DNA of 64,000 nt from Methylophaga sp. OBS1 (GTDB taxonomy: Bacteria; Pseudomonadota; Gammaproteobacteria; Nitrosococcales; Methylophagaceae), in NCBI RefSeq assembly GCF_026319365.1, contig NZ_JAPDMS010000007.1:1-64000 (forward strand). The letters run 5' to 3'. Positions within the stretch are counted from its first letter, which is position 1; every line of letters starts with the position of its first letter. Below are positions 29,006-38,493 of the stretch, in pieces. The notes under the pieces are model-generated. The model saw only the letters and a program-made list of their open reading frames with translations. It made no database searches and was not told the DNA's origin. Made by a program: the position numbers and the translations under genes.

Positions 29006-29707
29006 ATGAACGAGTCAGATAACAAAGCGCACATATTGATTGTTGAGGATGATGACAAACTCAACGACCAGTTAAAACAATTGCTGCAAGCCAAAGGGTT
29101 TGAAGTGAGTCAATCATTTGATGGCGAGCAGGGATTGTTGATGGCGCTGAGACAGAACTTCGACCTTGTGCTGCTGGATGTTTCCTTACCCAGAAAAAAT
29201 GGTTATGCGGTACTCAAAGTCTTGAGGCAAAACAGAACCACACCAGTGATGATGATTACTGCCCATGGTGCAGAAGAAGAACGTATTACCGGCTTCCGTA
29301 ACGGCGCGGATGATTACCTGGCAAAACCATTTAATCTGACTGAACTGTTGTTAAGAATCGAGGCGATACTCAGGCGTTCAAGGCCAGAGATTCAAACGGA
29401 GCCGGATCACACAAAACTGCTACGGTCAGGCCTTGAAGCAGACAAGAATAAGCATCAGGTCTTTTTCCATGGAAAAAAAGTCAGTTTCACCCCAATCCAA
29501 TTCAAGCTTTTATGGACGCTGATGCAACATCCAAGTCAGACCCTGAGCAAGCCCACCTTATACCGGCTGGTATTGGAACGGGAATTTAGTCGCTACGATC
29601 GTAGCCTGGATATGCATATGAGTCGGGTAAGACGCAAACTGGCCGCTGCCGGAATGCCGCCAGACAGACTGCAGACAGTACATGGCACCGGTTATATGCT
29701 GCTATGA
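29006..29707 (+). CDS. OmpR-family response regulator
   Basis: This 233-residue protein has a receiver domain with phosphorylation site D58 (LLDVSLPRKNG) and acidic pocket VEDDDK. The winged-helix domain contains SFTPIQFKLLWTLMQHPSQTLSKPTLY and ends GTGYMLL. It lies in the accessory segment between mucD and lepA and overlaps its partner kinase gene by four bases. The neighbouring Fur-controlled receptor suggests an envelope or metal theme, but the target genes cannot be told from sequence. Confidence 0.95.
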   Translation: MNESDNKAHILIVEDDDKLNDQLKQLLQAKGFEVSQSFDGEQGLLMALRQNFDLVLLDVSLPRKNGYAVLKVLRQNRTTPVMMITAHGAEEERITGFRNGADDYLAKPFNLTELLLRIEAILRRSRPEIQTEPDHTKLLRSGLEADKNKHQVFFHGKKVSFTPIQFKLLWTLMQHPSQTLSKPTLYRLVLEREFSRYDRSLDMHMSRVRRKLAAAGMPPDRLQTVHGTGYMLL

Positions 29708-31044
29708 AGCGGCGACTGTTCTGGAAGCTCAGTGCGGTCATTGTCGCGGGCACTGTTTCCCTGTTTTGGCTGATACATACTCTGGTTAACAAAACAGAGC
29801 AGCATATGAGCTTCATCGACGAGGCGCATCAGCAAACATTGTATGACTATGCCGCTAAAGCCGAGCAACTTTACGTTCGTGGAGATGAAGCCGGGCTCGC
29901 TGAATGGCTGCAGACTATTCGTGAAAAGGAAAATACCTGGGTAGCGGTGGTTCAGCCACAAATCCAGACTCTGGCAGGCAGTCAATTGTCCCGGGATTTC
30001 AAGGAACGTTTTCGACTGGGACGCAGTATCGATTGGAAAATTCACCTCTACTTCAAAGCCAACCCGGTAATGGACGTGATTTTTGCCGATGGCAAAACAC
30101 ATTTTCTGATCACGCTTCCGCAGAGAATGCGACCCGGCACTTACTGGCAGCATGCCAACCTTTTACTCCAGCTTGCTTTGCCATTGCTTCTTATGGCTAT
30201 CATTAGTGTTGTTATCTATCGCCATGTGATGTCGCCTTTGAGGCAATTGGAGAGAGCAACACAACAGTTTAGTCAGGGGAACTTCGATGTCCGACTCAGA
30301 AATAGTCTGGGCACACGCAATGATGAAATCACCGCCCTGGCTGAAACGTTCGATGGCATGGCAGAAAGGATTGGTAATCTGATCCAGAGTCAGCGTCATC
30401 TGACTTCGGATCTGTCACATGAGCTCAGGACACCGTTGACCCGCATTGAACTGGCGTTGAGCTGGGCTGAACAGAATACGCCGGATAGTGAGCCGCTCAA
30501 ACGAATTCGGGAAGAGTGTCAGCAAATGCGACAAATGGTGGAGGATACGTTGAGTCTCGCCTGGTTGGAGAATGAGCAACCCATATTAAAAACCGATGAG
30601 CTGGATCTCACCGACCTGATAGACAGTATCGTTGAGGATGCCCGTTTTGAATTTCCCAACCATCACCTCTCGGTTGAATTACCAGAGCACGCGCCTCTCA
30701 CTAACAGCAGTGACAGGGCGCTGGGGCACGCGATCGAAAATATCATCCGAAACGCCCTGACACATACAGCCGAAGCGGGAACAGTCACAGTGAGCCTGAG
30801 TAAGATGGATAAGTTTTATCTGATTCAAATTGATGATCAGGGGCCCGGCGTTGCTGAAAAATATCTGGAGGATATCTTCAATCCCTTTTTCCGACTTGGT
30901 CGCGCCAGTCGGCATCATTATCAGGGATTTGGTGTGGGCTTGTCATTGGCCAAGCGCCAGATCGAAGCAGTCGGGGGTAAATTAACCGCCAGTAATCTCA
31001 GCGCGAGAGGGCTCAGAATGACCATCAGATTACCAGCAGCATAG
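29704..31044 (+). CDS. Sensor histidine kinase, CpxA/RstB-like
   Basis: This 446-residue kinase has two membrane helices (about 9-28 and 155-178) flanking a periplasmic sensor of about 125 residues. A HAMP domain follows, then HisKA with phosphoacceptor H239 (LSHELRTPLTR), then the ATPase domain (NIIRNALTH, DQGPGV, GFGVGLSLAKR). The layout resembles CpxA/RstB kinases. It forms an overlapping pair with the upstream regulator. The signal sensed is unknown. Confidence 0.94.
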   Translation: MKRRLFWKLSAVIVAGTVSLFWLIHTLVNKTEQHMSFIDEAHQQTLYDYAAKAEQLYVRGDEAGLAEWLQTIREKENTWVAVVQPQIQTLAGSQLSRDFKERFRLGRSIDWKIHLYFKANPVMDVIFADGKTHFLITLPQRMRPGTYWQHANLLLQLALPLLLMAIISVVIYRHVMSPLRQLERATQQFSQGNFDVRLRNSLGTRNDEITALAETFDGMAERIGNLIQSQRHLTSDLSHELRTPLTRIELALSWAEQNTPDSEPLKRIREECQQMRQMVEDTLSLAWLENEQPILKTDELDLTDLIDSIVEDARFEFPNHHLSVELPEHAPLTNSSDRALGHAIENIIRNALTHTAEAGTVTVSLSKMDKFYLIQIDDQGPGVAEKYLEDIFNPFFRLGRASRHHYQGFGVGLSLAKRQIEAVGGKLTASNLSARGLRMTIRLPAA

Positions 31045-31142
31045 GAAACAGGTTCGCAGTTTACAGGTAATCATGGTGTAACAATTGTAAAAAACGTTTC
31101 ATTTCAAATAACTGCTCATTAGAATGCGACCTTGTTGTATTT

Positions 31143-31161
31143 GATAATGATTATTATTAAC
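31143..31161. promoter_or_regulatory. Fur box upstream of the TonB-dependent receptor
   Basis: GATAATGATTATTATTAAC matches the 19-base Fur consensus GATAATGATAATCATTATC at 16 of 19 positions. It sits just before the receptor's ribosome site and GTG start. Its first six bases (GATAAT) could also serve as a -10 element, so Fur binding would block transcription or initiation directly. Confidence 0.82.
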
Positions 31162-31170
31162 GAGGTTGTT

Positions 31171-33159
31171 GTGAGTAAGAACTTGAAATCTATCAGTCGC
31201 CCGACTGTGCTTTCCGTTGCCCTGATGTCCGCTATCGCTACCCAGTCTGCACTGGCTGAAACTGTTCAGTTGGATAAGGTGCGGGTGACCGGTAACACGA
31301 TTACCCCTGAACTCAACAGTGTTACCTCTGAACAAATTGAAAAAGTTCAGGCTAATGACCTAGAAGATTTATTCAGTCAGTCACCTGAAATATCAGTCGG
31401 CGGTGGTGCCGATATCGCTCAGAAACTTTATGTGCGTGGTATTGAAGATCAGTTGTTGAATATCAGTATTGATGGTGCGGTTCAGGCAACACGCTTATTT
31501 CACCATGCAGGACGTATCAGTATTGAGCCCGAACTCCTCAAACGAGTTGAGGTAAACGCCGGTTCTGGTAATGCCTTGTCAGGAGCTGGGGCATTGGGCG
31601 GTTCGGTTAAATTTGTCACGAAAGACCCTGAAGATATGCTGAAACCGGGTGAACAGTTTGGTGGCCTGGTCAAAGGTATGTTCTCCAGCAATACGGACTC
31701 ATTCAAGACCAACACCAGTTTGTTTGGTCGCCTGAATGATGATTGGAGTGCGATGGTGTCGGCGACAAACTATAACGCAGATGCCTATGAAGATGGTGAT
31801 GGTGATGAAGTAGTTGGCAGTAAGTTTGATCAGGATTTCCTTTTTGCCAAAGTCGTTGGCCACCTGACAGATAGCCAGACTGTACGCCTGAGTTATCAAA
31901 AACGAACTGATGAGGGTGAGAGACCTTTCCGGCCTCAGTGGGGTGTTTATTTACCCCGTAACCCCATTGTTCCTACAGATCTTCAACGTGAAACAGTGAC
32001 GTTTAATTATGCCCTGAATCCAATTGGAAACCCCTATCTGGATATGGATCTGACTGTCTATCATATTGACTCTGAGCTTGATCGTAGCGGTGATTTCCGT
32101 CCCTATTTCGGGAGTGGTGAGAGTAAAGGGGTTGATTTGAGGAATACTTCCATACTGGGTCAGCATAAAGTGACTTATGGTGTGGATTATCGTGAGGATG
32201 AAACTCAGGCTGGTCCACCTACAGATAGGAGTAATCTTGAGGAAGATGTAAAAGTTAAAGGCGTTTACCTTCAGGATGATATTCAGATTACTGATGCACT
32301 GCTATTGAGTGCTGGGCTTAGATACGATGATTATGAGTTGGATGATGCGGATAATCAGAACTTTGATGAAGATGAAATCAGTCATAACGTCGGTATCAAC
32401 TATCACTTTACCGATAACTGGAGTGCCTTTGCCTCATATGCAGAGTCATTTAAGGGCCCAACGTCCCAGGATGCGTACAAGTTGTTCGGTACTAATTCAC
32501 CTGACCTGAAACCGGAAGATGCCGATAATACCGAGCTCGGTGTGGCTTATGAGTCCTCAACCTGGTTCGGCTCGGCAAAAGTCTATCGGTCAAATATCGA
32601 TGATTTGATTGCTGATCCAATTGGTGATGGCGATTTAGATGGTACCGTTTTCACCAATGTTGGGGATCTTGAGTCTGATGGATACATTCTGGAAATTGGC
32701 CGTCGCTGGGAAAGATTGATGGGGCGTTTGAGTTATCACCATAACGATATAGAGATTGATGGTCGTGATGCGGGTGGCTATTCGACGAATGGTGTTGGTA
32801 ACACGATTGGTGACAGCTTAGTAGCCACGTTGGATTATCAACTGAATTCACAATGGACCCTTGGCTGGAATGCTCAATTTGTAAAAGGAGAGGACAACGT
32901 TGATATTTATGCACCGGGTTGGGTACCTGATGGCGCTTCGATTGATAAGCCAGGGTACGGTGTCCATGATTTCTACGCGCAATGGCGCCCTTCGACGACA
33001 GAAGATGTCACTATTACACTGACAGTACGTAATGTCTTTGATAAGTATTATCTTGACCATGCGACTGTTGGTGATCTGACGGCATTCCCGGGTTATGAAA
33101 TTAGTGGTTTTGCTGAGCCCGGCCGTGATGTAAGACTTGGGGTGGCATGGCAGTTTTAA
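31171..33159 (+). CDS. TonB-dependent outer membrane receptor, probably for iron-siderophore or heme
   Basis: This 662-residue protein has a signal peptide ending SALA, a plug domain (VTGNTITPELNSVTSEQIEKV through GALGGSVKFVT) and a 22-strand type barrel ending GVAWQF with terminal phenylalanine, the outer-membrane sorting signal. The GTG at 31171 is chosen because GAGG lies five bases upstream and it gives a clean signal peptide. The Fur box at 31143 supports iron-regulated uptake. Acidic repeats such as YEDGDGDEVVG may be loops. The ligand cannot be assigned. It follows a two-component pair and ends at a clear terminator. Confidence 0.93.
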   Translation: MSKNLKSISRPTVLSVALMSAIATQSALAETVQLDKVRVTGNTITPELNSVTSEQIEKVQANDLEDLFSQSPEISVGGGADIAQKLYVRGIEDQLLNISIDGAVQATRLFHHAGRISIEPELLKRVEVNAGSGNALSGAGALGGSVKFVTKDPEDMLKPGEQFGGLVKGMFSSNTDSFKTNTSLFGRLNDDWSAMVSATNYNADAYEDGDGDEVVGSKFDQDFLFAKVVGHLTDSQTVRLSYQKRTDEGERPFRPQWGVYLPRNPIVPTDLQRETVTFNYALNPIGNPYLDMDLTVYHIDSELDRSGDFRPYFGSGESKGVDLRNTSILGQHKVTYGVDYREDETQAGPPTDRSNLEEDVKVKGVYLQDDIQITDALLLSAGLRYDDYELDDADNQNFDEDEISHNVGINYHFTDNWSAFASYAESFKGPTSQDAYKLFGTNSPDLKPEDADNTELGVAYESSTWFGSAKVYRSNIDDLIADPIGDGDLDGTVFTNVGDLESDGYILEIGRRWERLMGRLSYHHNDIEIDGRDAGGYSTNGVGNTIGDSLVATLDYQLNSQWTLGWNAQFVKGEDNVDIYAPGWVPDGASIDKPGYGVHDFYAQWRPSTTEDVTITLTVRNVFDKYYLDHATVGDLTAFPGYEISGFAEPGRDVRLGVAWQF

Positions 33160-33194
33160 CTCGCTAGCAAAAAACTTCTATTGCATACTCAATG

Positions 33195-33222
33195 AGCCAG
33201 GCACGTTGTGCCTGGCTTTTTT
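33195..33222 (+). terminator. Intrinsic terminator after the TonB-dependent receptor
   Basis: AGCCAGGCAC (33195-33204) pairs with GTGCCTGGCT (33208-33217) around a three-base loop GTT, followed by a T tract. Confidence 0.93.
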
Positions 33223-33241
33223 ATTTATCATTGAATGTTGT

Positions 33242-34594
33242 CTATGGCTTCTTACTCATTGAGCGGGAAGGTGAGTGGCGAAAGAATAACCACGCTGCCA
33301 GTATGAATGTCAGCCACTCGGCAATCGGCAATGCAATAAGAAACCGTGGCGGGGTCAAAAGCCAACTCAACAGCAGTAGTAATCCGACTGGCAGCACAAG
33401 CCCGCGTGACAGCGCAATCAACATGGATGGCCGTGGTTTTTGCATGGCGGTCAAATAAATCGACAGAATCACATTCAATCCATTGATTAAAAACAGCGGC
33501 CATACCAGGCTGATAAATATCATAGATAACTGGCGGCTTGCAGCAGAGCTGTCGCTGAGAAACAGCGCTGTCAACCACTGAGGTGAAACCAGTAATAGCG
33601 TGACCAGCGCCAGACTGATCAAAAGAACCATCCCCGAGGCAGCCGCAACAAACTGTAGTATGCGTTGCGGATTTGCAGCGCCATGATTGTGGCTGACCAG
33701 CAGATGCAGGGCGTCTGCTATACCGTAATAGAGCATGAGGCTGACGAAGATAAGGTAATTAATCACAGCAAAGGCAGCTATCCCATCCACATTGAGCTGC
33801 ATCACCAGCGTCCAGTTAATGACCAGAATGACCAGTCCACCGGATATTTCATTGATGCACTCAGATAAACCATTAAAACTGATTTGTTTAAGTTCGCCCC
33901 ACTGATTGGGCCAGGACCAGCTTAGTAAACGTTGGCGACGGGTAAAAAAGCACAGCAGAATCAGTAGCTGCAGACCCTGAGAAATCGCCGTCGCCATCGC
34001 TGCACCGGTTAACCCCATTTCAAACTGAATAATAAACAGGGCATCAAGCGCAATATTCATCAGAGCACCGATGACCAATGCACTCGTGGCAAGTCGTTGT
34101 CCGTTATCCTGGCGGATGAAGTAATAAAGCACCATGGTGAAAATCTGCACCACAACCACTGCACTGATAATGTGGAAGTAGGGCAGAATCAGTGATAACA
34201 ACATTTCGGGCGTTCCCAACCAGCCGAGAATGGTTCCATCCAGTAGCAATGACAGCAGCATGAAACTGATGCCGATCAGCAGCACGGCAACCATACATTT
34301 GTTGAATACTGCCGAGGCTAACTTACTCTCACCCCGTCCCAGAAAATGACCGCAACGTACAGCTCCGCCTATGGCGAGCATCAGAGCCAAACCGAAAATC
34401 AATGACAAATATGGAATCAGCAGGTTAATCGCTGCCAATCCGTCGCTGCTGACAAAGCGACCGACAAAGATGGCATCGACGATAATGGCAGTAGTAATGG
34501 CGAGCAGGCCCAGTATTGACGGGAGTGCAAAGCGTAAAAACGTGGTGATTATCGGTCCGTTCAGGATCAGGAAGTTGGGAGGAACTGAGGACAT
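33242..34594 (-). CDS. MATE family efflux transporter
   Basis: This 450-residue polytopic protein has about twelve membrane helices in two related halves and the MATE N-terminal pattern FLRFALPSILGLLAITTAIIVDAIFVGRFV. MATE proteins export cationic compounds or siderophores using H+ or Na+ gradients. It is the last member of the accessory segment between mucD and lepA and is convergent with the TonB-dependent receptor. Substrate unknown; a role in siderophore export is only a guess from location. Confidence 0.92.
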   Translation of the reverse strand: MSSVPPNFLILNGPIITTFLRFALPSILGLLAITTAIIVDAIFVGRFVSSDGLAAINLLIPYLSLIFGLALMLAIGGAVRCGHFLGRGESKLASAVFNKCMVAVLLIGISFMLLSLLLDGTILGWLGTPEMLLSLILPYFHIISAVVVVQIFTMVLYYFIRQDNGQRLATSALVIGALMNIALDALFIIQFEMGLTGAAMATAISQGLQLLILLCFFTRRQRLLSWSWPNQWGELKQISFNGLSECINEISGGLVILVINWTLVMQLNVDGIAAFAVINYLIFVSLMLYYGIADALHLLVSHNHGAANPQRILQFVAAASGMVLLISLALVTLLLVSPQWLTALFLSDSSAASRQLSMIFISLVWPLFLINGLNVILSIYLTAMQKPRPSMLIALSRGLVLPVGLLLLLSWLLTPPRFLIALPIAEWLTFILAAWLFFRHSPSRSMSKKP

Positions 34595-34840
34595 TAACAG
34601 GCCTGGCTTGATGTCATAGAGTCGCTAAAGCTAAATAGTTCCATCCGTATGAGCAAGGTTTTTAGTCAAATGAACCGGAAAAGCAGCGTGGATCATGATC
34701 GTTTTGTCGCCGTTAAGTGCGTATAATAACTGGTCATTTGCTTAAATCGTGTCCCGAAGCCAGTGATTGCCAGCGCGCTTAGCGCGGTGCTGGCCCGTTC
34801 AATCTTGAGCGAGTGAGGGCACCCACAAAAACATAACTGA
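34595..34840. promoter_or_regulatory. MATE/lepA divergent intergenic region with TATAAT box and leader hairpin
   Basis: This 246-base gap contains TATAAT at 34722-34727, a plausible -10 for lepA, though no good -35 was found. A GC-rich hairpin lies at about 34769-34794 (GCCAGCGCGC against GCGCGGTGCTGGC with one bulge), which would be in the lepA leader. No ribosome site of normal strength precedes lepA. Nothing else was recognised. Confidence 0.4.
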
Positions 34841-36637
34841 ATGAATAATATACGTAACTTTTCTATCATCGCGCACATCGACCACGGTAAATCCACCATT
34901 GCGGATCGTTTTATTCAGATCTGCGGCGGTCTGACTGACCGTGAAATGCAGCAGCAAGTGCTGGATTCGATGGATATTGAGCGAGAACGCGGCATCACCA
35001 TCAAAGCACAGAGCGTCTCGTTGGAGTATCAGGCCCGTGACGGAGAAACGTATCTGCTCAACTTTATCGATACGCCGGGCCACGTTGATTTTTCCTATGA
35101 AGTCTCGCGATCGCTGGCAGCCTGTGAAGGCGCTTTGCTGGTGGTTGATGCGGCACAGGGCGTGGAAGCGCAGAGTGTGGCCAATTGTTATACCGCGATT
35201 GACCTGGGTCTCGAAGTTCTGCCGGTCTTGAACAAAATCGATCTGCCCTCAGCGGAACCGGACCGCGTCGCGCAGGAGATTGAAGATATTATTGGCGTAG
35301 ATGCGATGAGTGCGGTTCGCTGTAGTGCCAAGACCGGTCTCGGTATTGAGGATGTGCTGGAAGAACTGGTGGCAAAAGTTCCACCGCCCAAAGGCGACCC
35401 GGATGCACCCTTGAAAGCATTGATAATTGATTCCTGGTTTGACAGCTATGTCGGCGTGATCTCTTTAGTGCGTATCGTCGACGGCAGCCTTAAAACCAAG
35501 GATAAAATCCGTGTTATGTCGACTGGTCAGGAGTATCAGGTCGATCAGGTTGGCACTTTTACGCCTAAACGTACCCCCTGTCAGACATTGGATTGTGGTG
35601 ATGTGGGCTATGTTATTTCCGGTGTGAAGGAAATTGATGGCGCCCCGGTTGGTGATACGCTGACCCATGCGCATCATGGTGCTGAAAAAATGCTGCCCGG
35701 TTTTAAAGAAGTCACGCCGCAGGTTTATGCCGGTATCTTCCCCGTCAGTAGTGATGATTACGAGAATTTCCGTGAAGCACTGGCCAAACTGCGTCTGAAT
35801 GATGCCTCCCTGTTTTATGAGCCGGAAACTTCGCAGGCGCTGGGTTTTGGATTCCGCTGTGGTTTTCTGGGCCTGTTGCACATGGAAATCATCCAGGAGC
35901 GGCTTGAGCGCGAATACGATCTGGATCTGATTACCACAGCACCGACCGTTGTGTTTGAGGTGCTGAAGAAAAACGGTGAGGTGGTTAAAGTCGAAAATCC
36001 GGCTTCCCTACCGGATGTTGGCAGTATTGACGAAATCCGTGAACCTATTGTGGCGGCCGATATTCTGGTGCCACAGGAACATCTGGGTGCTGTTATTACC
36101 CTCTGTGCCGAAAAGCGTGGCGTACAGAAGCATATGCAGTTTATGGGCAAGCAGGTGGCTTTGAGCTATGAGTTGCCGATGAATGAAGTGGTGATTGATT
36201 TCTTCGACCGCATCAAATCGGTCAGCCGTGGTTATGCCTCTCTGGATTATCATTTCATCCGCTTTCAGCCGGCGGATCTGGTCAAACTGGATATTCTTAT
36301 CAACAGTGAGAAAGTCGATGCCCTGTCGCTGATAGTACACAAAGACACCAGTGTCAGCCGTGGCCGCTTACTGGTCGAAAAGATGAAAGAGCTGATTCCC
36401 CGGCAGATGTTCGATGTGGCAATACAGGCGGCTATCGGGGGGCATATTATTGCTCGTTCCACTGTGAAGGCAATGCGTAAAAACGTCCTCGCCAAATGTT
36501 ACGGCGGTGATGTCTCCCGTAAACGCAAGTTGCTTGAAAAGCAAAAAGCGGGTAAGAAACGAATGAAGTCCGTCGGCAAGGTCGATGTGCCGCAGGAGGC
36601 ATTCCTGGCAGTGTTGCAGCTGTCCAAGAATTCATAA
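34841..36637 (+). CDS. lepA: Elongation factor 4 (LepA)
   Basis: This 598-residue translational GTPase has the G1 motif [33 protein letters not shown] and the LepA-specific C-terminal domain ([22 protein letters not shown]). It acts on ribosomes, affecting initiation and back-translocation. It is followed by lepB after a 14-base gap, the standard lepA-lepB operon. Confidence 0.98.
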   Translation: MNNIRNFSIIAHIDHGKSTIADRFIQICGGLTDREMQQQVLDSMDIERERGITIKAQSVSLEYQARDGETYLLNFIDTPGHVDFSYEVSRSLAACEGALLVVDAAQGVEAQSVANCYTAIDLGLEVLPVLNKIDLPSAEPDRVAQEIEDIIGVDAMSAVRCSAKTGLGIEDVLEELVAKVPPPKGDPDAPLKALIIDSWFDSYVGVISLVRIVDGSLKTKDKIRVMSTGQEYQVDQVGTFTPKRTPCQTLDCGDVGYVISGVKEIDGAPVGDTLTHAHHGAEKMLPGFKEVTPQVYAGIFPVSSDDYENFREALAKLRLNDASLFYEPETSQALGFGFRCGFLGLLHMEIIQERLEREYDLDLITTAPTVVFEVLKKNGEVVKVENPASLPDVGSIDEIREPIVAADILVPQEHLGAVITLCAEKRGVQKHMQFMGKQVALSYELPMNEVVIDFFDRIKSVSRGYASLDYHFIRFQPADLVKLDILINSEKVDALSLIVHKDTSVSRGRLLVEKMKELIPRQMFDVAIQAAIGGHIIARSTVKAMRKNVLAKCYGGDVSRKRKLLEKQKAGKKRMKSVGKVDVPQEAFLAVLQLSKNS

Positions 36638-36651
36638 AAGGAGCATTTTGA

Positions 36652-37422
36652 GTGAGTTTTCCGGCATTGATGGTGTTACTGGTGGCCGTAACCGGTCTGA
36701 TTTGGTTGATAGACAGGCTGTTCTGGGCACCCAAAAGAAACAAAGAAGAAGACGAACCCGTCGTGGTCGAATACGCCCGTTCTTTCTTCCCCATCATCCT
36801 GCTGGTACTGGTGATTCGTTCCTTTATTGCAGAACCTTTCCGGATTCCTTCCTCATCCATGTTGCCAACATTGCACATTGGTGACTTCATTCTGGTTAAC
36901 AAGTTTTCATACGGTATTCGGCTGCCGGTGCTGCATACAAAGCTGTTTGATACGGGGGAGCCGGAGCGGGGCGATGTGGTCGTGTTTCGTTATCCTAAAA
37001 AGCCCGAAGACAAGGATAAGCCCGATATCGACTACATCAAGCGGGTAGTGGGGTTACCCGGCGATACGGTGGGTTATTTTGACAAAACCGTTTATCTCAA
37101 CGGCAAGCCGATTGAGCAGGAAGTACTCAATCCGGCGGATATCATTCTGCCAAGCTATACAGAATTGCGTTTTGAGCATTTGACGGAAGATGGCCATATG
37201 ATTCTGGTCGATACTGATAAACGCCCGTTGGAGGGTGAAATGGTTGTTCCCGAAGGACACTATTTCGTGATGGGCGATAATCGTGATAATAGTAATGACA
37301 GTCGTTACTGGGGCACCGTACCGGAACAAAATCTGGTCGGTAAAGCGTTCTTAATATGGATGAGTTGGGACTGGGATGCCGGCGGTATCATCTGGAGTCG
37401 CATCGGTCAGTCAATCGATTAA
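36652..37422 (+). CDS. lepB: Signal peptidase I
   Basis: This 256-residue inner-membrane protease has two N-terminal helices, the catalytic serine in FRIPSSSMLPTL, the catalytic lysine in YIKRVVGLPGD, and the late GDNRDNSNDSRYWG box. It removes signal peptides from exported proteins. GTG 36652 is the start, with AAAGGAG (36637-36643) eight bases upstream. Confidence 0.97.
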   Translation: MSFPALMVLLVAVTGLIWLIDRLFWAPKRNKEEDEPVVVEYARSFFPIILLVLVIRSFIAEPFRIPSSSMLPTLHIGDFILVNKFSYGIRLPVLHTKLFDTGEPERGDVVVFRYPKKPEDKDKPDIDYIKRVVGLPGDTVGYFDKTVYLNGKPIEQEVLNPADIILPSYTELRFEHLTEDGHMILVDTDKRPLEGEMVVPEGHYFVMGDNRDNSNDSRYWGTVPEQNLVGKAFLIWMSWDWDAGGIIWSRIGQSID

Positions 37423-37432
37423 GGGGATAATC

Positions 37433-37813
37433 ATGAAAAATCAACGTGGAATGACTTTGATTGGCTGGGTGATTGTGTTGGCATTAATCGCTTTCTTCGC
37501 GACTTTAGCCATGCGCTTGGTACCGATGTATCAGGAGTACTATGGTGTGCTCCAGATCATGAACGATATGGAAATTGAACTCAAAAACAATAACCTCACC
37601 AAAAATGAGGTCGAAACATTGTTGATGCGTCGTTTCAATATTGGTTATATCCAGAGCGTGGAAAAAGAAGACATTGAAATACTACGGGGCAAGAACTCTG
37701 CCTACATAACAAAAATCGTCATTGATTATGAGGTCAGGAAGCCCTTTGTTGCCCACATTGACCTGATCGGACATTTTAGAGAAGAAATTGATATAGAGCC
37801 CAAGCGACAATGA
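37433..37813 (+). CDS. DUF4845 family membrane protein
   Basis: This 126-residue protein begins MKNQRGMTLIGWVIVLALIAFFATLAMRLVPMYQEYY. That is one helix preceded by RGMTLI, reminiscent of a type IV pilin-like N-terminus, with glycine before methionine. It matches the DUF4845 family always found between lepB and rnc. ATG 37433 has AAGGGG upstream and gives the family's normal start. Function is unknown. It overlaps rnc by four bases. Confidence 0.9.
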   Translation: MKNQRGMTLIGWVIVLALIAFFATLAMRLVPMYQEYYGVLQIMNDMEIELKNNNLTKNEVETLLMRRFNIGYIQSVEKEDIEILRGKNSAYITKIVIDYEVRKPFVAHIDLIGHFREEIDIEPKRQ

Positions 37814-38493
37814 TCACCCAGCGGCAAAAAGCCCTGTGCAAACAGTTACAAATTGAATTTAAAGATACCGGCCTACTGCTACAGGCACTGACTCACCGCA
37901 GTGCTGATCCTAAAAACAATGAGCGTCTTGAATATCTGGGCGATGCGATATTGAGCTTTGTGATTGCAGAAGAACTATTCAATCGTTTTCCGCAGGTTAA
38001 AGAAGGGAAACTCAGCAGACTGCGGGCGTCATTGGTCAAAGGTGAAACGCTTGCTGAAATTGCCCGTGAATTGAAAATTGGCGAGGTCCTAATCCTGGGG
38101 CCGGGTGAGCTCAAAAGTGGTGGTTTCCGTCGTGAATCGATACTGGCTGATGCGGTGGAAGCCATTATTGGTAGTCTCTACCTTGATCAGGGGCTGGATA
38201 CCGTTAAAGCTTTGATTCTGAGGCTTTATGATGAAAGACTCGACAGCATTGATGTCACCGAAACGGTAAAAGATCCCAAAACCCGCCTGCAGGAACTGCT
38301 GCAGAGTCGCAAACAACCTTTGCCCATCTACAGCGTGCGCGAAATCAAAGGTGAGAACAAACAGCCTGTGTTTGAAGCATCCTGCCAGGTCACATTACTG
38401 GATAAAGTTGTTATGGCGCAGGGAAGCAGTCATCGCAAAGCCGAAAAAAAAGCGGCTGAACGTGCGCTCACATTAATAGAAAGTGCCTTATGA
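37810..38493 (+). CDS. rnc: Ribonuclease III
   Basis: This 227-residue protein has the RNase III signature NERLEYLGDAILSFVIAE with its catalytic acidic residues, and a C-terminal double-stranded RNA-binding domain (DPKTRLQELLQSRKQPLP to HRKAEKKAAERAL). It processes rRNA precursors and structured mRNAs. It overlaps DUF4845 and era by four bases each. Confidence 0.98.
   Translation: MITQRQKALCKQLQIEFKDTGLLLQALTHRSADPKNNERLEYLGDAILSFVIAEELFNRFPQVKEGKLSRLRASLVKGETLAEIARELKIGEVLILGPGELKSGGFRRESILADAVEAIIGSLYLDQGLDTVKALILRLYDERLDSIDVTETVKDPKTRLQELLQSRKQPLPIYSVREIKGENKQPVFEASCQVTLLDKVVMAQGSSHRKAEKKAAERALTLIESAL

Noticed and set aside
34769..34794. Riboswitch in the lepA/MATE intergenic region
   Set aside because: Only a single GC-rich hairpin is present; no known aptamer consensus was recognised.
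37433..37813. Type IV pilin-like protein, because of the RGMTLIGW start
   Set aside because: The residue after the Gly-Met position and the conserved position between lepB and rnc fit DUF4845; there is no Glu at position 5 as in pilins.
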